The position numbers and the translations under genes were made by a program. Source: Tigriopus japonicus (Eukaryota > Arthropoda > Copepoda > Harpacticoida > Harpacticidae). Taken from it: 64,000 nt of DNA. Within the stretch, counting starts at the first letter, position 1; each line of letters begins with the position of its first letter. Positions 23,779 through 36,436 of the stretch are shown here, one piece after another. Under the pieces are notes generated by a model, which was not told the origin of the DNA, searched no databases, and saw nothing but the letters and a program-made list of their open reading frames with translations. The stretch spans positions 3,348,086-3,412,085 of the forward strand of contig CM021314.1 in NCBI GenBank assembly GCA_010645155.1. The letters are read 5' to 3'.

Positions 23779-24322
23779 TAGGACCAGGAAAAATATATTT
23801 CTAAATATAAAAACTATTTTTTTAAAAATTCTCCACTTTTCCTCGAATTTTTAAATATTTTGTCTGTTTCAAGGAAAAAAAAATTTTTCTCGAATATTCT
23901 GGTAAAATACATTCGGTCAAAATTGAGGAAAATAAATGAATGACCAATGTTTAGTAGAGCTTACCCAGAATCAACCCAAGATACAAAAATCTCTACAAAA
24001 TGGCATTTGCACTAAGATTAGACATTCACAACCAAACTACTATCATAAACAATAAAAAAAAACTACGCCATCTATTGAGGGAAATTGAAAATTGTATTGT
24101 TAAACTAATTACATGTCAAGTTTGCCTCCAAAAACGGCCAAATGCATCAAATTCGCCCAAACAAAATGTGGAAAATCGGTGCACACAGACAAAATTACCA
24201 AATAATGGCCATGTCAAAAAATATTTCTTAAATTTCCGGCTTTTTCCAAATATTTTGGGCTTTTGAAACAAAATTATAGTGGATATTTTGTCACTTTTTT
24301 GCAAATATTCTTCCGGGCCCTA
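23779..24322 (-). mobile_element. GGGCCC MITE, copy 2, 544 bp, inverted
   Basis: This is the reverse-orientation copy of 22193-22764. Its right end read in reverse is TAGGGCCCGGAAGAATATTT, followed by GCAAAAAAGTGACAAAATATCC as in copy 1. The 8-bp flanks TAAATTAG (23771-23778) and TGTATTAG (24323-24330) agree at 6 of 8 positions, weakly supporting a hAT-type duplication. The 88- and 62-codon frames inside are by-products. Confidence 0.8.
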
Positions 24323-24330
24323 TGTATTAG

Positions 24331-25291
24331 TAATTAGCATATTATTAATATTAGTATATAAGTAATATGCCATTCTGACAAAGCTTCAAAGTATTTTTTC
24401 TTGTTTTGTTTGAATGTTTTACGGTTATGCCTTAAAAACTCGGGAGTTATTCAATATCGAGATGTGAAATAGTGCATAAACATGCAACCTCTGAAGTCTA
24501 AAACATAGAGATTTTCCAAAGGATCATTTTGTTAGAGTTGTCTTCGAAAACCTTTTTCGATATAGAGTTTGTCCTTGGTTTTAAAAGAGGTTTTTATCTC
24601 TTTGCTGCTAGCTAGACTGTTAAAAAAGTAAACGGAAAAGGAGTCATAATGTTATAACGTCAGAATTTCACTCCAAATCTTAATTGAAAAAAAGAACGCG
24701 TTTGAGTGTCTTAAAAATTCTTTTTAGAAGAATCATCATCATGGGTTGATCCTAGACATAAAATCTACAAAATTACTAATTTTTCAGGACAAAAGAACCG
24801 CCAAGATAAAGGCGGTTGTCTTTGTTGGGTAGAAGTGTTTCGATATGTTTGAGTCCATAACAACTATAGATCATTAATTGTCATGCAAATTAAAGCCCCA
24901 AGTATGCTTTTGAATACGATATGCATTGAGGCTTGTTTGGTCATTTGTCGCTTTTAAGAACATTAATGTCCATTTTAGCCTTGCCATTGGAAGCAAATAA
25001 TTGTGGTTGGAAGCGCTTTTACGACAGAGGCGCCATTTTGAAAGCACACTTTGGACCATGAAATCGAATGAAACGACTTGATGAAACGAGGGTTTCGATT
25101 GCGAATCTTTTGTAACATAAAATAACAATGACGTGAGATTATAAGATTTTTATTGCCGACTTTGTGGATTTTTTTTCCTTTGATCTTTCTTTTATACCGT
25201 GACTATTGGAGCGATTAAATGGGTATTTTTGTACAGTTCATGCCTCAAGAACTTGGTATTGGACTAAGTTCTAGTCAGTAGCTTACTATCG
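24331..25291. other. Intergenic, nothing recognised
   Basis: No exon or repeat that I can support. This is the 3' flank of the minus-strand gene at 25533-26406. Confidence 0.45.
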
Positions 25292-25297
25292 TTTATT
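25292..25297 (-). promoter_or_regulatory. Candidate poly(A) signal for the 25.5-26.4 kb gene
   Basis: TTTATT on the plus strand is AATAAA on the minus strand, 236 bp beyond the stop codon. It is the first exact hexamer I noticed in that direction. Confidence 0.4.
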
Positions 25298-25532
25298 TGG
25301 AATGTCATAAAGAATGTTTCTTCGTAGTTTTTAGTCGTCATTGGTCGTGCAGGGGGTTAAGAAGGGCAGTGACGGTAACTTCAAGGTGAAGCGGTTCAGC
25401 GTTAGAAATGCGCGAACTGCCGAGCAGGTAACGAAATAGCTTGATATACTGAATAGACTAGAAGAAAGGGATTTCTTCAGCTTTGGGTGTTTGAATTAGG
25501 TTGTTGTTGTTTTGAAACGCAACCAATCCTAT

Positions 25533-26406
25533 CTAAACAGCAATGGAACCACGAGTTTGGAAGTAAGGTTGGCTAGCTTGAACAATACCGGCAGGGATGA
25601 CGGGAGCCTGGTTAAAAGATCGAAGGTTGAGGTCGGTGGCGGCGCCCACCACGACAAAGTCACTGTCAGATTGAGTGACTGGCAAAACCTGGACTTGGTC
25701 GGGACGAGCAAAGGTCACCGTAGTGGAACCAGTGCGGAGATCGCTTTGGAACACGGGGAAGATCCTTCGGATAGCGAATTCTTCCTTGTTGTATCCACTG
25801 ACCTCAGGAGCGAAGGCGGAGTCGGCGGGGGTGTCTAATTCAATGGCGGTAGTCTCGGCTTCAGCAACGGGGCTGGATACTTGAACAGAGGGTTCGGCTG
25901 GCAATGGAGCGGAGTAGACGGGGAAGGGGAGATGGTAATTGGGAGCACCGTAGCCGTAGGCGAGCTGAGGTCCGGCGAAGACGTATGGCAAATGATTGGC
26001 ATACAAGGCGGGTGCCTGAGCCACGAACTGATGAGGGATAGCCCTGGCAGTGGAAGCGGGTGTTCCATGCGTGCTGTAGCTGAAGGCAGGCGCGTAAGTG
26101 TACGGGTAAGGCACCTGAGCCAAACACAGTTGGCTCATTGTGGCCAAAACAGCGGAGAATACGACCTGAAAAACGAATTTACACACTAAGTAAGTGAGGT
26201 TATTGATCCAACTGACGCTATGCCATTCATCCGGTAACGCAATGTGATTCAGGACCGTAGTTTGCCCCCGGGCTCTCCCAAGTAGTTAATTATTCAACCT
26301 GGTCAAAGACGTCTGGATTTGAGGCCATGCCCTGGTCATCTTGCGATGATTATCATCTTCATCCACTTACGGATACGAGTGGGAATATAGTCGACCGACG
26401 AAGCAT
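25533..26406 (-). CDS. Secreted Pro/Ala/Tyr-rich protein, cuticle-like, two exons
   Basis: Exon 2 (25533-26165) is preceded on the minus strand by a polypyrimidine tract and CAG (ttcgtttttcag). An upstream exon 26371-26406 begins with ATG at 26406 and ends at a GTAAGT donor. Joining them in phase 0 gives 222 residues starting MLRRSTIFPLVS and running into VVFSAVLATMSQLCLAQ, a good signal peptide cleaved near AQ. The mature protein begins VPYPYTYAP and has a Tyr/Pro/Ala-rich first half with YGYGAP, an acidic middle, and a C-terminal half with no known domain. I see no Rebers-Riddiford chitin-binding motif, so the cuticle assignment rests on composition, secretion and the signal-peptide-splitting intron common in arthropod cuticle genes. 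A second in-frame ATG at 26436 would add ten residues. Confidence 0.7.
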
Positions 26407-26436
26407 CCTGAGGGCATTATAGGCATAACGAGGCAT

Positions 26437-29400
26437 ATCTTTCTGCACTCTTGATCAAGACTAGGGCAACAATGAAGCGTTCAAGCAACGCCCTCATAAC
26501 TCATATAGATTAAATCTGCACTCGACAATTTACAGATAACGGCTGACATCTCCATTAAGGTAGTACAAAAGGACTAGAACATGGGCATGGCCCATTAATT
26601 TTCAGTGCTTAGTCATGACAACCCAGGCCTAGAATTATCCCCATTTGTGAGGTTTGTGGAGACACAAATGGGGGGCTCAGGTTGCATTAGTGCATATCGT
26701 TGGCCTTCTGCAAACCCAACCCACCCCATCTTTAAACCATCTAAGGAACTGAGCTCGAAGGAAATGGATGATGTAACCAGAAATCTGCCATTGCTCGTTT
26801 GTTCGCCTCTATCGTAGATCTTGATATTGCCTCAAGGTCTCTTTTGCCAGGTTAGCAATTGCGATTGAACAATCGATATGCTAGATGAGGTTTGACCCCC
26901 TCCACCCAAAATATTCCTCCCTGATTGATCGAAGATCGTTGCTACGTATGGTAAGGACAGTTCAGTGTTCATTTGAGTTACTAGAACCTTTTACTTCTGG
27001 AACCTTTGGAAATTGGGTTCAAAGTGACCTTTGCACCTTTACCTTGCAATGTCTACTCTAAATTGCAAGTTATTGCTTATACTGCCCATCTGGCTTGCTA
27101 ACACAGCCATACATTGTCCGTACACTCTCGCGTTGGAGTTGAAGCTTTTTGCACAACCACCCTCCTAACCTTAGATGATTATGCAATTTCCTTGGTAGGC
27201 CCAAAAGCAGCCGGCATTCTTCTCATTCGAGAACGTGGTTGAATTGCAATAGAATTTTATGGTGGACCTTTTTCACAAAAAAGGAAAAGCAGACTGGTTA
27301 TGTGAAGGAACACAGTCATGGTCCAATCGGCGAATGCTTGAAGGTTTAACAACCCCCAATAAACCGAGACATGATAAAAAGAAGCCCTCTGAGTCTAGAG
27401 TCGTATAATACCATTGAATCCCTCTTAAAACGTGTTTCCATGCTAGAAGTTTTGATGTTTTGTAGGAGTACGGCAAATCATCAATCATTGCAAAAAATCC
27501 TGACTTTCACAAACAACCAATGAATAATTCTCCCTAAGAATCTTGGAGATAAAATTGAACAACATTTCACTTTCATTTGTAATGAAACTCTAGGCAGGAA
27601 GAGTGACGTCATCCCTTTGGAACAGTTGAATGCACTGTTGCCGTAGTCTTTGTCAAGGTCGTTCATTGCACCCATTCACGAGGAGAATGTTTCTGATCGG
27701 AGAACAGCATATATGTTGTGAGTTTAGGCTTATTATGGTTATTCGTTTGTTAGACTATGTCTTACAAAAATGTAACGAACACAAAGGTTACAATCATCGA
27801 GTTGAGACAACTTAAGAAAATGCAAATGGCCTCTTATTCCCTTTAAGCTGTTTCCTGGCTCCCGCCCTTGTCCTTGGCAAAAAGAACAACCAAAAATACC
27901 AAATTATGGGATTTTTTGCCAGGTTAAGCCAAGTCCTTTTTTCTAGCTTTGGGTGGAACTCAAAGGCATAAAACATTTTCCTCGTTAGTTGGTATGAATG
28001 GAGCCTTCTGAATTGATTAGAGCAAATGATGGAGAAAGAGTGACAGCACCTTGTCATCAGGTCTTTAAGCCAACCTTTGAGCGCTGTAAGAACTGTAATT
28101 GCAGGTTGTTTTCGACAAATGTATGTTGGGGAAATTGTTTTGAGCCTCATAAACCTAGAAGGCTCTCAAGAATGGAAAGTACTTGCTTCAAAACTGCATG
28201 TTTGTACTGTGCTCAGATGTCACTTGCAAGAACAGTTTGGTTTACGACTCATCGCCAACTTTGAATGGTTTTGCAAGTTAAAAGTTTCACGGTGAGACAA
28301 GAAGGAACTAAGAACCTGTAAATTTTGTGAGTACTGACCATTGAATTCATTTTGGGGAAGGTTTGGGTTCCGTGGAGGATAAGTGGGAAAAATCAAAGTA
28401 GAGTTGAAGAGCTCACGTCTTTGCTATTGCCACTCCGACCGTCTGATCAAGAATGAAGAAAAAAAGTCATCTTTAGCATCCATCCAAACATGCAGGCCAA
28501 CATCCATCCCTACAAACCGAACAAAGTTGCTCCCCATCCCAAGATGTGAACGCCACCTTGTCTTGTATGTACCAGCGATTAGTAGACTAGTAGCTCAAAA
28601 CTACTAGTTCATCCTACGAGGGGAGCGTCAACGTAAACGTGAAATTAACGACGATGCTTATTGCATCGTGATTTGCCCCATTTTATCCATTTTTGTATTC
28701 GGCCTGAGTGTTTCATGAAACAAACTATTGTCAAAGACAAGAATACCGTGGTTCAATTATTTATTTGTTTTAGTTGGTAGGAACAAAAACGCAGGATAAC
28801 CGATTGGCGAGAATATGCTAAAACAGGTTTGAATTATTTTTCCAAAATCCATACCAGAAGGTGCTTCTTATCAAGCAATGGCACATTTTACTAAGATCTT
28901 ATTTGTTGGAAAATAATTCTTTTAGCTATGTTAACTTTGGTCATTCAACGAAAAGTTGAATGCTGAATGATTAGCTTTTAAATGCAGAAAACTAATTGTA
29001 AATAAATCGCTTGGGCAATCACATTTTGGCTTATTTACCACTTGCTAGAACTACTACAGACTTCTAAATAGTGGACCTCATTCATTTGTTTGTGTTGAAG
29101 GACATGGCGGATGAATTTAAAAACAGGATAAATTTTGGCACTAAAAACTTATCAAAAAGATTATCTGCCATGTCCGTAGTTCATGTTTTTAAAGGAATAA
29201 GTGCAACGCTAACATAGAATTCCTGGGTCTTATTCATTATGTACTTTTTGCATTCAATACTTCTAATTGCTTTAAAAAATAGAGCTTGGGGGTAAGGGAA
29301 TTACGAATGTAAAAAATGTGCTCAAATAGTTCAAATTTCGTTGAAAACGTTTTCTCGAAAAGTGAAACAACAAAAGGTAGAAGTGGATTAGCGAACCTAG

Positions 29401-31279
29401 TCCAGTCCTCCAAACATGGACCTTTTGGATTAAAGAAAATTCCACTTTTTTGGGTGATTGTTTTGGGGCATGTTATTTGTTCGTACATTTTCAGGTTCTT
29501 CTGGTTTTTTTTTTCTCGTCTTTTCCCCGTTTCTTTGCCCAACAATCTTAAATTAGACTTTTTTTTACCACTAAAATGAAAAAAACATTTTGCCAAAAGA
29601 ATCCCCATGGATTTTACTTAGCTGTTGTATCACACCTGACATTTTCATGTAGGCAAAAACATGTTTTGTCAAGGGATTTAAGTGAACCTTAGGACGGATT
29701 AATGTGGCAAAACAGAGAAGATCCCCAGCAATACACCTCTGTGGGTTCTTCGGGTTCAATGTTAACTGGGCGGATTCAGACAACTTGTCGTCTTGGTCAG
29801 AAAAAAAGAAAAATGATTATTCCACAGACATGCAATTTGAGTCAGCTACAGATTAAAAACCCAAAAGCATGTGCAAATAAATTTCACTGGCACGAGCGTG
29901 CTGAACATAAGGGAAGGGTTCAAAAATATGTGGGCATTGAGGCGATTTTTTGGGTCTCGGAGTTACAAAATGGGTGGACCCCAAAGAGGTTGATAATGAG
30001 CCACCTCTGTGCTTGAAAACCTTCTATTTGGAAGATGGGGTTTAGTAGAACTTCTTATTCGTGTGAGGTTAATAAAACCAACTGAAAGTTGACAGACAGC
30101 CTTTGCCCCAAAATTTTTCTGAGTAAATTGCAATTCCACAAGGTTCTCCTTTATCCACCTATTGTCTGATGTTATTTTTCCCAAATTTTCCAACTCTATT
30201 TACCGTCCATGCATTTAGATGTCTTTTCTGGTACTCTTAACGTAAGGGATACCCAGACTTGCTCGCATCCACTCAACCACTTCAATCACCGTGGGTCTGG
30301 ATGTCGTCAGCATTCCAAGTGAGGCCTACATACTCGTACACCTACTCTGCTGATCAACAGTTTTGAGAGCCCCGGGTGTGCTAGACCCCTAACTACTTGA
30401 ATTAAATTTTGTTCGTTTTGGTCGAGCACTTGAATGAAATAATTTGTTCTCACACACATACTCACGTACTATACCGACATTGTACTCTATGATTTATTAC
30501 AAGATCAAGTGCTAAATCAAATTTGCCATCTCGAGAGAATATGTTAAGGCGAGTCCTATAAACACTTAAAACGCGGCGGCGCATTCATTCATTCACTCTC
30601 TCTCAATCACACATTCACACCTGCACGCACATGGAATGATGCTTCAATCGACATTCAGTATAAGACTGTTGGAACGCTATCGACATTTTTGATTGACAGG
30701 AAAGACATAAGATTTGATTAGATGGACATTTCCTCTTAAAGTTTACTGTAGGGACTTTAAGATAGAAATGCAATTGAAAAAGCCCTTGAGTTAAATCGAA
30801 ATTGGTGGCGGCATTGTTTGCACAGAATCAAGAGACAACGCAATTGTGGGTTCATTCGCCACACTACCTAAGCGCTAATCGCCAACATCGTACGTACTAC
30901 TTACTCCTCTGTACTCACACATGGAATGAGTATTCTCACGATGTCTTTTTTGAAGCAAAAACAATCGTCTTTCTTGAAGTGGACGTCCTTTCTGGAAATA
31001 ATTGGAAACGCTTGTCAACCACAATCTCCGAGTAAGCTTTGAGGCGAGGTACGAGTGTGTTCAAGCCCTCGAAGAAGAAGATCATTCATCCTAAAAGGGC
31101 TGCAATAAAACAGCGGAGTCATTATCAAACCAATTCAAGAAACCATTTCAGTCGCGACTAAATAGATACTGTATGTATATGCATGTGCTCTCGTTGTTGC
31201 TTTTATTACTACTTGTCTTAATCGTACATAGCATCTGTTTTCAAAGTTGAGGGTTCATCGGAAAGAATGAGTGCTTATT
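26437..31279. other. Long gene-free stretch
   Basis: No family-recognisable exon. Frames up to 123 codons (29237-29608 minus) have no motif. Simple-sequence patches occur near 30450-30475 and 30583-30625 (CATTCA/CTCTCT/CACACA). The part nearest 26437 is the likely promoter region of the secreted-protein gene, but I see no convincing TATA box. Confidence 0.45.
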
Positions 31280-31497
31280 TAGGTATGTCTCATAGTTCAA
31301 ATGGCTCGAGGATACCAAAGTATAATATGAATAGCCAACCTCCATTTTATAATCTCAGTACATAAGCTGCCTTTTGAACGCAGCCTATGTTCAGCGACTT
31401 TCTAGATGATTAGATTCTATTTGATGATGAGAATGGCTATTTTTACAATACTTTGGTATACTCAAGCCATTTCAATTAGTGCACGTAACATTCCAGT
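31280..31497. mobile_element. GTGCACTAAT MITE, copy B
   Basis: The left end carries TTCAAATGGCTCGAGGATAC followed by CAAAGTATAATATGAATAGCC. The right end read in reverse is GTTACGTGCACTAATTGAAA, then TGGCTTGAGTATACCAAAGTAT and AATAGCC. It is the longest of the three copies. It has no coding capacity. Confidence 0.75.
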
Positions 31498-34400
31498 TTT
31501 TGTTGTTCGTTTATTATTCTTACTTTTTCTCATTCAGATTAGACGTATAAAATCGTCGAAATAATAAGAACACATCATAAGCAGAACTTGAATGTTTCCT
31601 TGAACCCCGAAAGAATATTTCTCACGTTTGGTATTTTCAAAGCAAATCTATATTTGAAGAGAAAACTTTTTTTACTTTTTAAATGTCGTGAATTACATGG
31701 CAAGAGTGAAGGTCACAAAAAATAAAAATTCTCAAGTTGGACCCTTCTATTAAATAATATTTCAAAAGAACTTTTATGTTGGCACCCATCTCCGTATTTG
31801 TAGCCTAATGACCGAACAGATTGGTGTCTTTTTTTGATTCATGACAAAAACTCATCAATTCTAGTCGTTAACTTCAAACCCAACTTTCGATGGGCCATCG
31901 ATTTAGTTTTAGTTTTCGTTTCGTTTCCGTTTTCATTACGAAGCCAACTTGAATTCTTCCTAGTATTTATGTTCTCTCATATCTTTGGGCCCATTTTTGC
32001 CAATCTCAGTGCAAGCACTAAAGCTTGAAGAAGATTTGGAAATAGTTGTATATGTCACTTCGCTTCGAATACAGTGCTCTCAGACTTCGACCAAGCTTTT
32101 GTTTCCACTAGATTGTGACAACTTTTTTCCATCAACATTTCCTGTGCAACTTTTATCGCCAACGATGATCATTCTGATAAGCCGGTCTTGATTTTGTCTT
32201 GAAAAAAAACTCAATCAAATGTCATTTCTTTCCTAAGCCAAACTTGGATTGAGACCGACCTAGCAGTCTTCAAACGAAAGAAAAAAGATGCAGTAATAGC
32301 AACTCGTTTGTTATCATTTGCAAGCCATAGAACCAATTTCAGACAAGGGGATTGTCCAATTATGTTCTTATCTCGTTTTGTCTCTCCCCGAGGACAAAAC
32401 CATCGTAAAACGAGTTCCAAAAAACTTGGCAAAATGATGAACAGTCTCGAGAATGGGCGCAAAGAGCAATTGATTTCAAATCCGATATCGACAGGAGACT
32501 TTGAGGCCGCTCCCCCACGCACTCAAACTTCCCATCAAATATTAGGCACCGAGCCACCAATCTTCTATCGATTTGATGAGCTCTCAATGGACCGAGTTCG
32601 GGTTTTGGTTTCTTTGGAAATGGTCCCTTGATTCCTTGAATGGGTTCTGCACGGACTGCGAGCTCAGGTTCAACCCTCACATCATGTAATAATACTTGTT
32701 GCATTCCGCATTAGCACTCTTGACTGACCAACCGCTTTTGACGTCCAGACAAACTTTTAGCCGTAAATGGTCGCGCCAGATTAAGAAGGAACGAACATCT
32801 GGACCCAACCAACAAAGACATACGTATCAAGGTGAACCTCTTCTAGTGTGAGACCTAGTTCATATTCTTTGGCAACGCTACGCAACTTCAATTTCATGGG
32901 TACCTCGTCGGTGCCTCATGGCAATGTGAGAGGCGTCCGTCCATACGTACATATGTAGGTACATGTGTAGGTTGATGAGGGATTTTGGATTGGAATCATC
33001 CATGATCATCGTCATTGCTGATCATGTGCTCTTTTTTTAACTTTCTCTCCTGAAATGGCAATCGTATGGAAACATGATACTTAATTTTGAATTCCTACTC
33101 GAAATGTGACATCAGACTCAAGTCATTTCGTTATCAAATCTTGTCTATCCGTCTGTGCGAGCTTAAAGGCTGGCTTTTTCTATTGATGTGCAGAGAGGAG
33201 AGCAAGGCCATTCATGTATTTATTGGATGAATCGGGGATTTTGATATCGAATGTCGATTCTGCGACTGGGGCCTCTTGTAGATTTTGGACATTTCTCGAC
33301 TTCTGAAGAATCTCATCATGTCACCCATGAGTTCGTCATTAGTTCTCCATCTCGTCGTCGTTTCCAGTCGTACTCTGATCTCGTCAGATAACGAGAACGT
33401 GAGTTGTCAGACCCTCAAGAATGGACTTAATGGAGAATAGGCCCTTAAATGGAGACTACGACCAAGTAAATTGGAATGAAATCAACAAGCTCTTGAAACC
33501 ACAATTGAATCTTGACCTTTCATCGGTATTTATTTTGCTCAACAAGCGCTGTTCTTGCGGAGTGCTTAGTGAAATTTCATCAACAGATCGATCGATGTTT
33601 TTCTGGATTATTCATGAGATGAAACTCTGTCTTTGACATGACACCCTTCAGGGTGATTGAACAAAAAACAAAGTCTGAGAAAAAATATGAAAAACGCACT
33701 TCTTTTGAACCAAGAGAACCAAAAACAATGAAGAATTATTAATCCAAATATGATGCGACCTAGAGCCATTAAAATGAAAGAGTTCGCACTTAGGTCCCAA
33801 TCTCGCCACATTGAATAAGAAGGAGAGTTTCAAAAGTTTGCGAATGCTCAAAACTTGGATGAACAAGTGCAAAAAGCCAAAGTTTGCAAAAGAAGCAATG
33901 TTATTGAAAAATAATTTGGCAATATAGACTAAAATAAAGAGACAGCAAAAAATCTTCTAAAAGTCTCTCATTTTACGATAGTGATTTGTCCCAAGTTGTA
34001 TTTTTGAAAGTTCTGAAGTACAGTGGTTCATGAATCATCATATTCCTGAGTAGTGCAGTGCATGGGAGCACTCTAATCGATCTAGAAAAAAGTAAATGGC
34101 ATCCCAATAGCAATCAATGAATAAGTAATGGAGATATGAATCCCTCAGTGTAAATCAATGTTTCTCATATGTCAAAATCGTAATAAAACACTCGACGAAA
34201 GCCAAATAGTGCATCATTCTTATTATTATTAATATTGACTTGATGATTTGTAACCTCAAGAGAAACAGGAATTGAGCCAAAAAAAATGAAAGAACGTGAG
34301 CGTCCATTCTTACTAACGCTCGAGCCTGTTCGAGGTCAGTTGTTGGAAGTATAGTGGAAAAAGAGTATTTAGAAGAGCAATGACACTCCCAGCCAACTGC

Positions 34401-34609
34401 TTGCGTTCAGATTAGATTCCCCTTCACTAGCCTGGAGTTGGGCAAGATCACCCTGAAGTGGCCTAAAAAGAAGAGTGGCCCAATAGCCTTTACAAGAATT
34501 AGTTAAGTTTTTAATCAAATTTATAGACAACCTGTGTTTGGAAAACAATCATTTGGGGCTTATTTGGAACCCAATACTCAAGGTAGACTGAACGTGCTTC
34601 GAAATATCT
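31498..34609. other. Gene-free stretch
   Basis: No supported gene. Opposed frames of 107-114 codons at 32308-32704 lie on both strands over the same bases and match nothing I recognise. Confidence 0.45.
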
Positions 34610-34671
34610 AAAAAGGCCGTTACAAGTCTTGGCATCTGAACAAACACTTGAGTAGAAATTTTAAACACCGT
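34610..34671. mobile_element. Solo terminus of the palindromic element family
   Basis: CAAGTCTTGGCATCTGAACA then AACACTTGAGTAGAAATTTTAAACACCGTG closely matches the right end of copy 2 (13345-13393). No second arm is present nearby, so this is a truncated or recombined copy. Confidence 0.7.
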
Positions 34672-35240
34672 GTTCAGCTACTTATGGGATGTTCTGGGGG
34701 CGCTCAAGAACTCACCTTTTAGCTTCCTTAGGGCATGGCATGGCTTTCTTTCAGATCATTGCAAGAGGTTATGGAAATGATTACAAGTCAAATATGTAAT
34801 ATAATGTGGATGTGTTGGATGAAATTGAAGCAAGCAAATAGATTTCTACACTATTTATAGATGCGGAATGACCTACCGCATGAAACATTTGAGGGTTGGT
34901 CTCTTGGGAATTCATCGGAAACCAGTCCTATGTTGTGTTTTACCACCGTGCACGTAGTGGTCCAACAGCTAGTAGTCTGATGTTTTAGATCTATTGCTAA
35001 ACTCAATTTCAGTTTTTACGCAAAAATTGTTACTGAAAATGCAACGAATTGTACAGCGCTCCTTCTATATTTAAAGGCATTTTTAAAGAGACTTGATCAA
35101 AGCCCAAAATGCGGTTATGGATTGAGAGATTGCCTGCTTTTCTGTTTATGCTGAAAATTGTCCCCTCAAACCAACACCATCAATCAATCTTTTATTTTCA
35201 AAAGTTCCCATATATTCCAACCATTATTTTCAATCAAGTA
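34672..35240. other. Intergenic, nothing recognised
   Basis: No gene or repeat seen between the solo terminus and the mariner element. Confidence 0.45.
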
Positions 35241-36436
35241 CCGTGTGTTGCAAAATTATCTGTACAGTTACACTTCGGCATTTAGGAAGGCATGGTGACC
35301 ACAAATTAAACTTTCTGTCAAATCAAAATCAAAACAGATGGGTGTGCGTGGCAATGTTTTGACGAAAAAAGCGTGTCTCTAAGACTTTCCATCATGTTAC
35401 AAGAAACAAAAAGGATTGAGATCGCGGCATTGATCTGTGCCGGGCACAGAAACAGTGACATCGCCCGAACCCTCAAAGTCTCCTGGACCACCGTCGTGGC
35501 CGTCAGCAAGAAGGCTGGCAAGGGCCATAGCTACTTCCCAGGAGCCGGATGACCCTGTGTGATTGCCGCCAGTGCTATCAAGGCCGCCTTCAATGCTAAT
35601 CTCAACCACTAAATAAAGGAGGTTGGAGGCCACCCCTACCACCCAAGGGGATGTACCCCCTACTGTTGGGTGGCAGCAGGGAGCGTCGTTTGGCTCGCTC
35701 ACGAGCCTTTTTCTCCCGTCTCCGCCATCAAGACTCTGGGGCTGTCAACTTCTTTTCGGATAAGAAAACCTTCGATGTGGACCCCAGCCACAACCACCAG
35801 AACCACCGGTGCATCTCCTTTAGCTGCCCTCATGATGTCAATGACCACAGGGGCGTGTCCACAACCACTAAAACGCCCCTAGTGCCATGATGCTGGGCGT
35901 GGTGATTACCGACGGGCTACCATCTCACGGGGACGGACTCCGTGAAAATGCTGGAGTGTCATGTCAAGCCATTTATAGAGGGGGTGGTGGGAGACGCCCC
36001 TACGTCTTCCAGCAAGATGGGGCGCTCGCCCATACTTCTCGGGTGGCCCAGGAGTGGCTGGATGGGAATCTGATGTTCTGGGACAAGAATCTGTGGCCAC
36101 CCTAAACCCTTTCGACTTTACAATCTAGGGGCGTGTCTCGGCCGATAACTCTAGAGGCCAGTAACAGCAGTGTCGAAGCCATGAAGCGTGGTGTCAATAA
36201 GGCATGGGCCGAGATGCCCCCCGAGGACATACACACCTCTTGCAATGGGTTCAGGACTCGCCTGGAGAAAGTAATTGCTGCCGAGGGCGGCTTCATCGAT
36301 TAAAATAAGTTAATCACTGTTGTCTCAAGCCATTTCAATGAAAACACTTTCAGGACCTCTCAGGTTCCCTCATTGGGCCAGAGACGGACTTTCCATTAAT
36401 TTGCGTTACCTGCACACATAATTTTGCAACACACGG
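35241..36436 (+). mobile_element. mariner-type DNA transposon, 1196 bp, intact ends
   Basis: The TIRs begin CCGTGTGTTGCAAAATTAT on both ends and remain similar for about 32 bp (CTGTACAGTTAC on the left, GTGTGCAGGTAAC on the reverse complement of the right). Both are flanked by the TA dinucleotide (35239-35240 and 36437-36438), the mariner/Tc1 target duplication. The size and the single central transposase remnant are typical of the superfamily. The element is inactive because the transposase is broken. Confidence 0.93.
35394..36303 (+). pseudogene. mariner-type transposase pseudogene
   Basis: The reading starts MLQETKRIEIAALICAGHRN with a helix-turn-helix-like segment (SDIARTLKVSWTTV) in frame 1 of the gene and meets stops near 35550 and 35610. 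It then shifts frame near 35690 to a segment containing FFSDKKTFDVDPSHNHQNHR, the first catalytic Asp block. It shifts again near 35880 to VFQQDGALAHTSRVAQEWL, the second Asp block. The third catalytic block expected after LWPP is damaged: a stop interrupts it, and the usual SSPD seems deleted before LNPFDF-like residues. The C-terminus KVIAAEGGFID ends at 36303. At least two frameshifts and several stops make it nonfunctional. Confidence 0.9.

Noticed and set aside
25512..26189. Plus-strand frames of 60-108 codons and other minus-frame ORFs over the secreted-protein gene
   Set aside because: Only one minus frame has a signal peptide, splice sites and a plausible protein; the others are shadows from its GC-rich exon.
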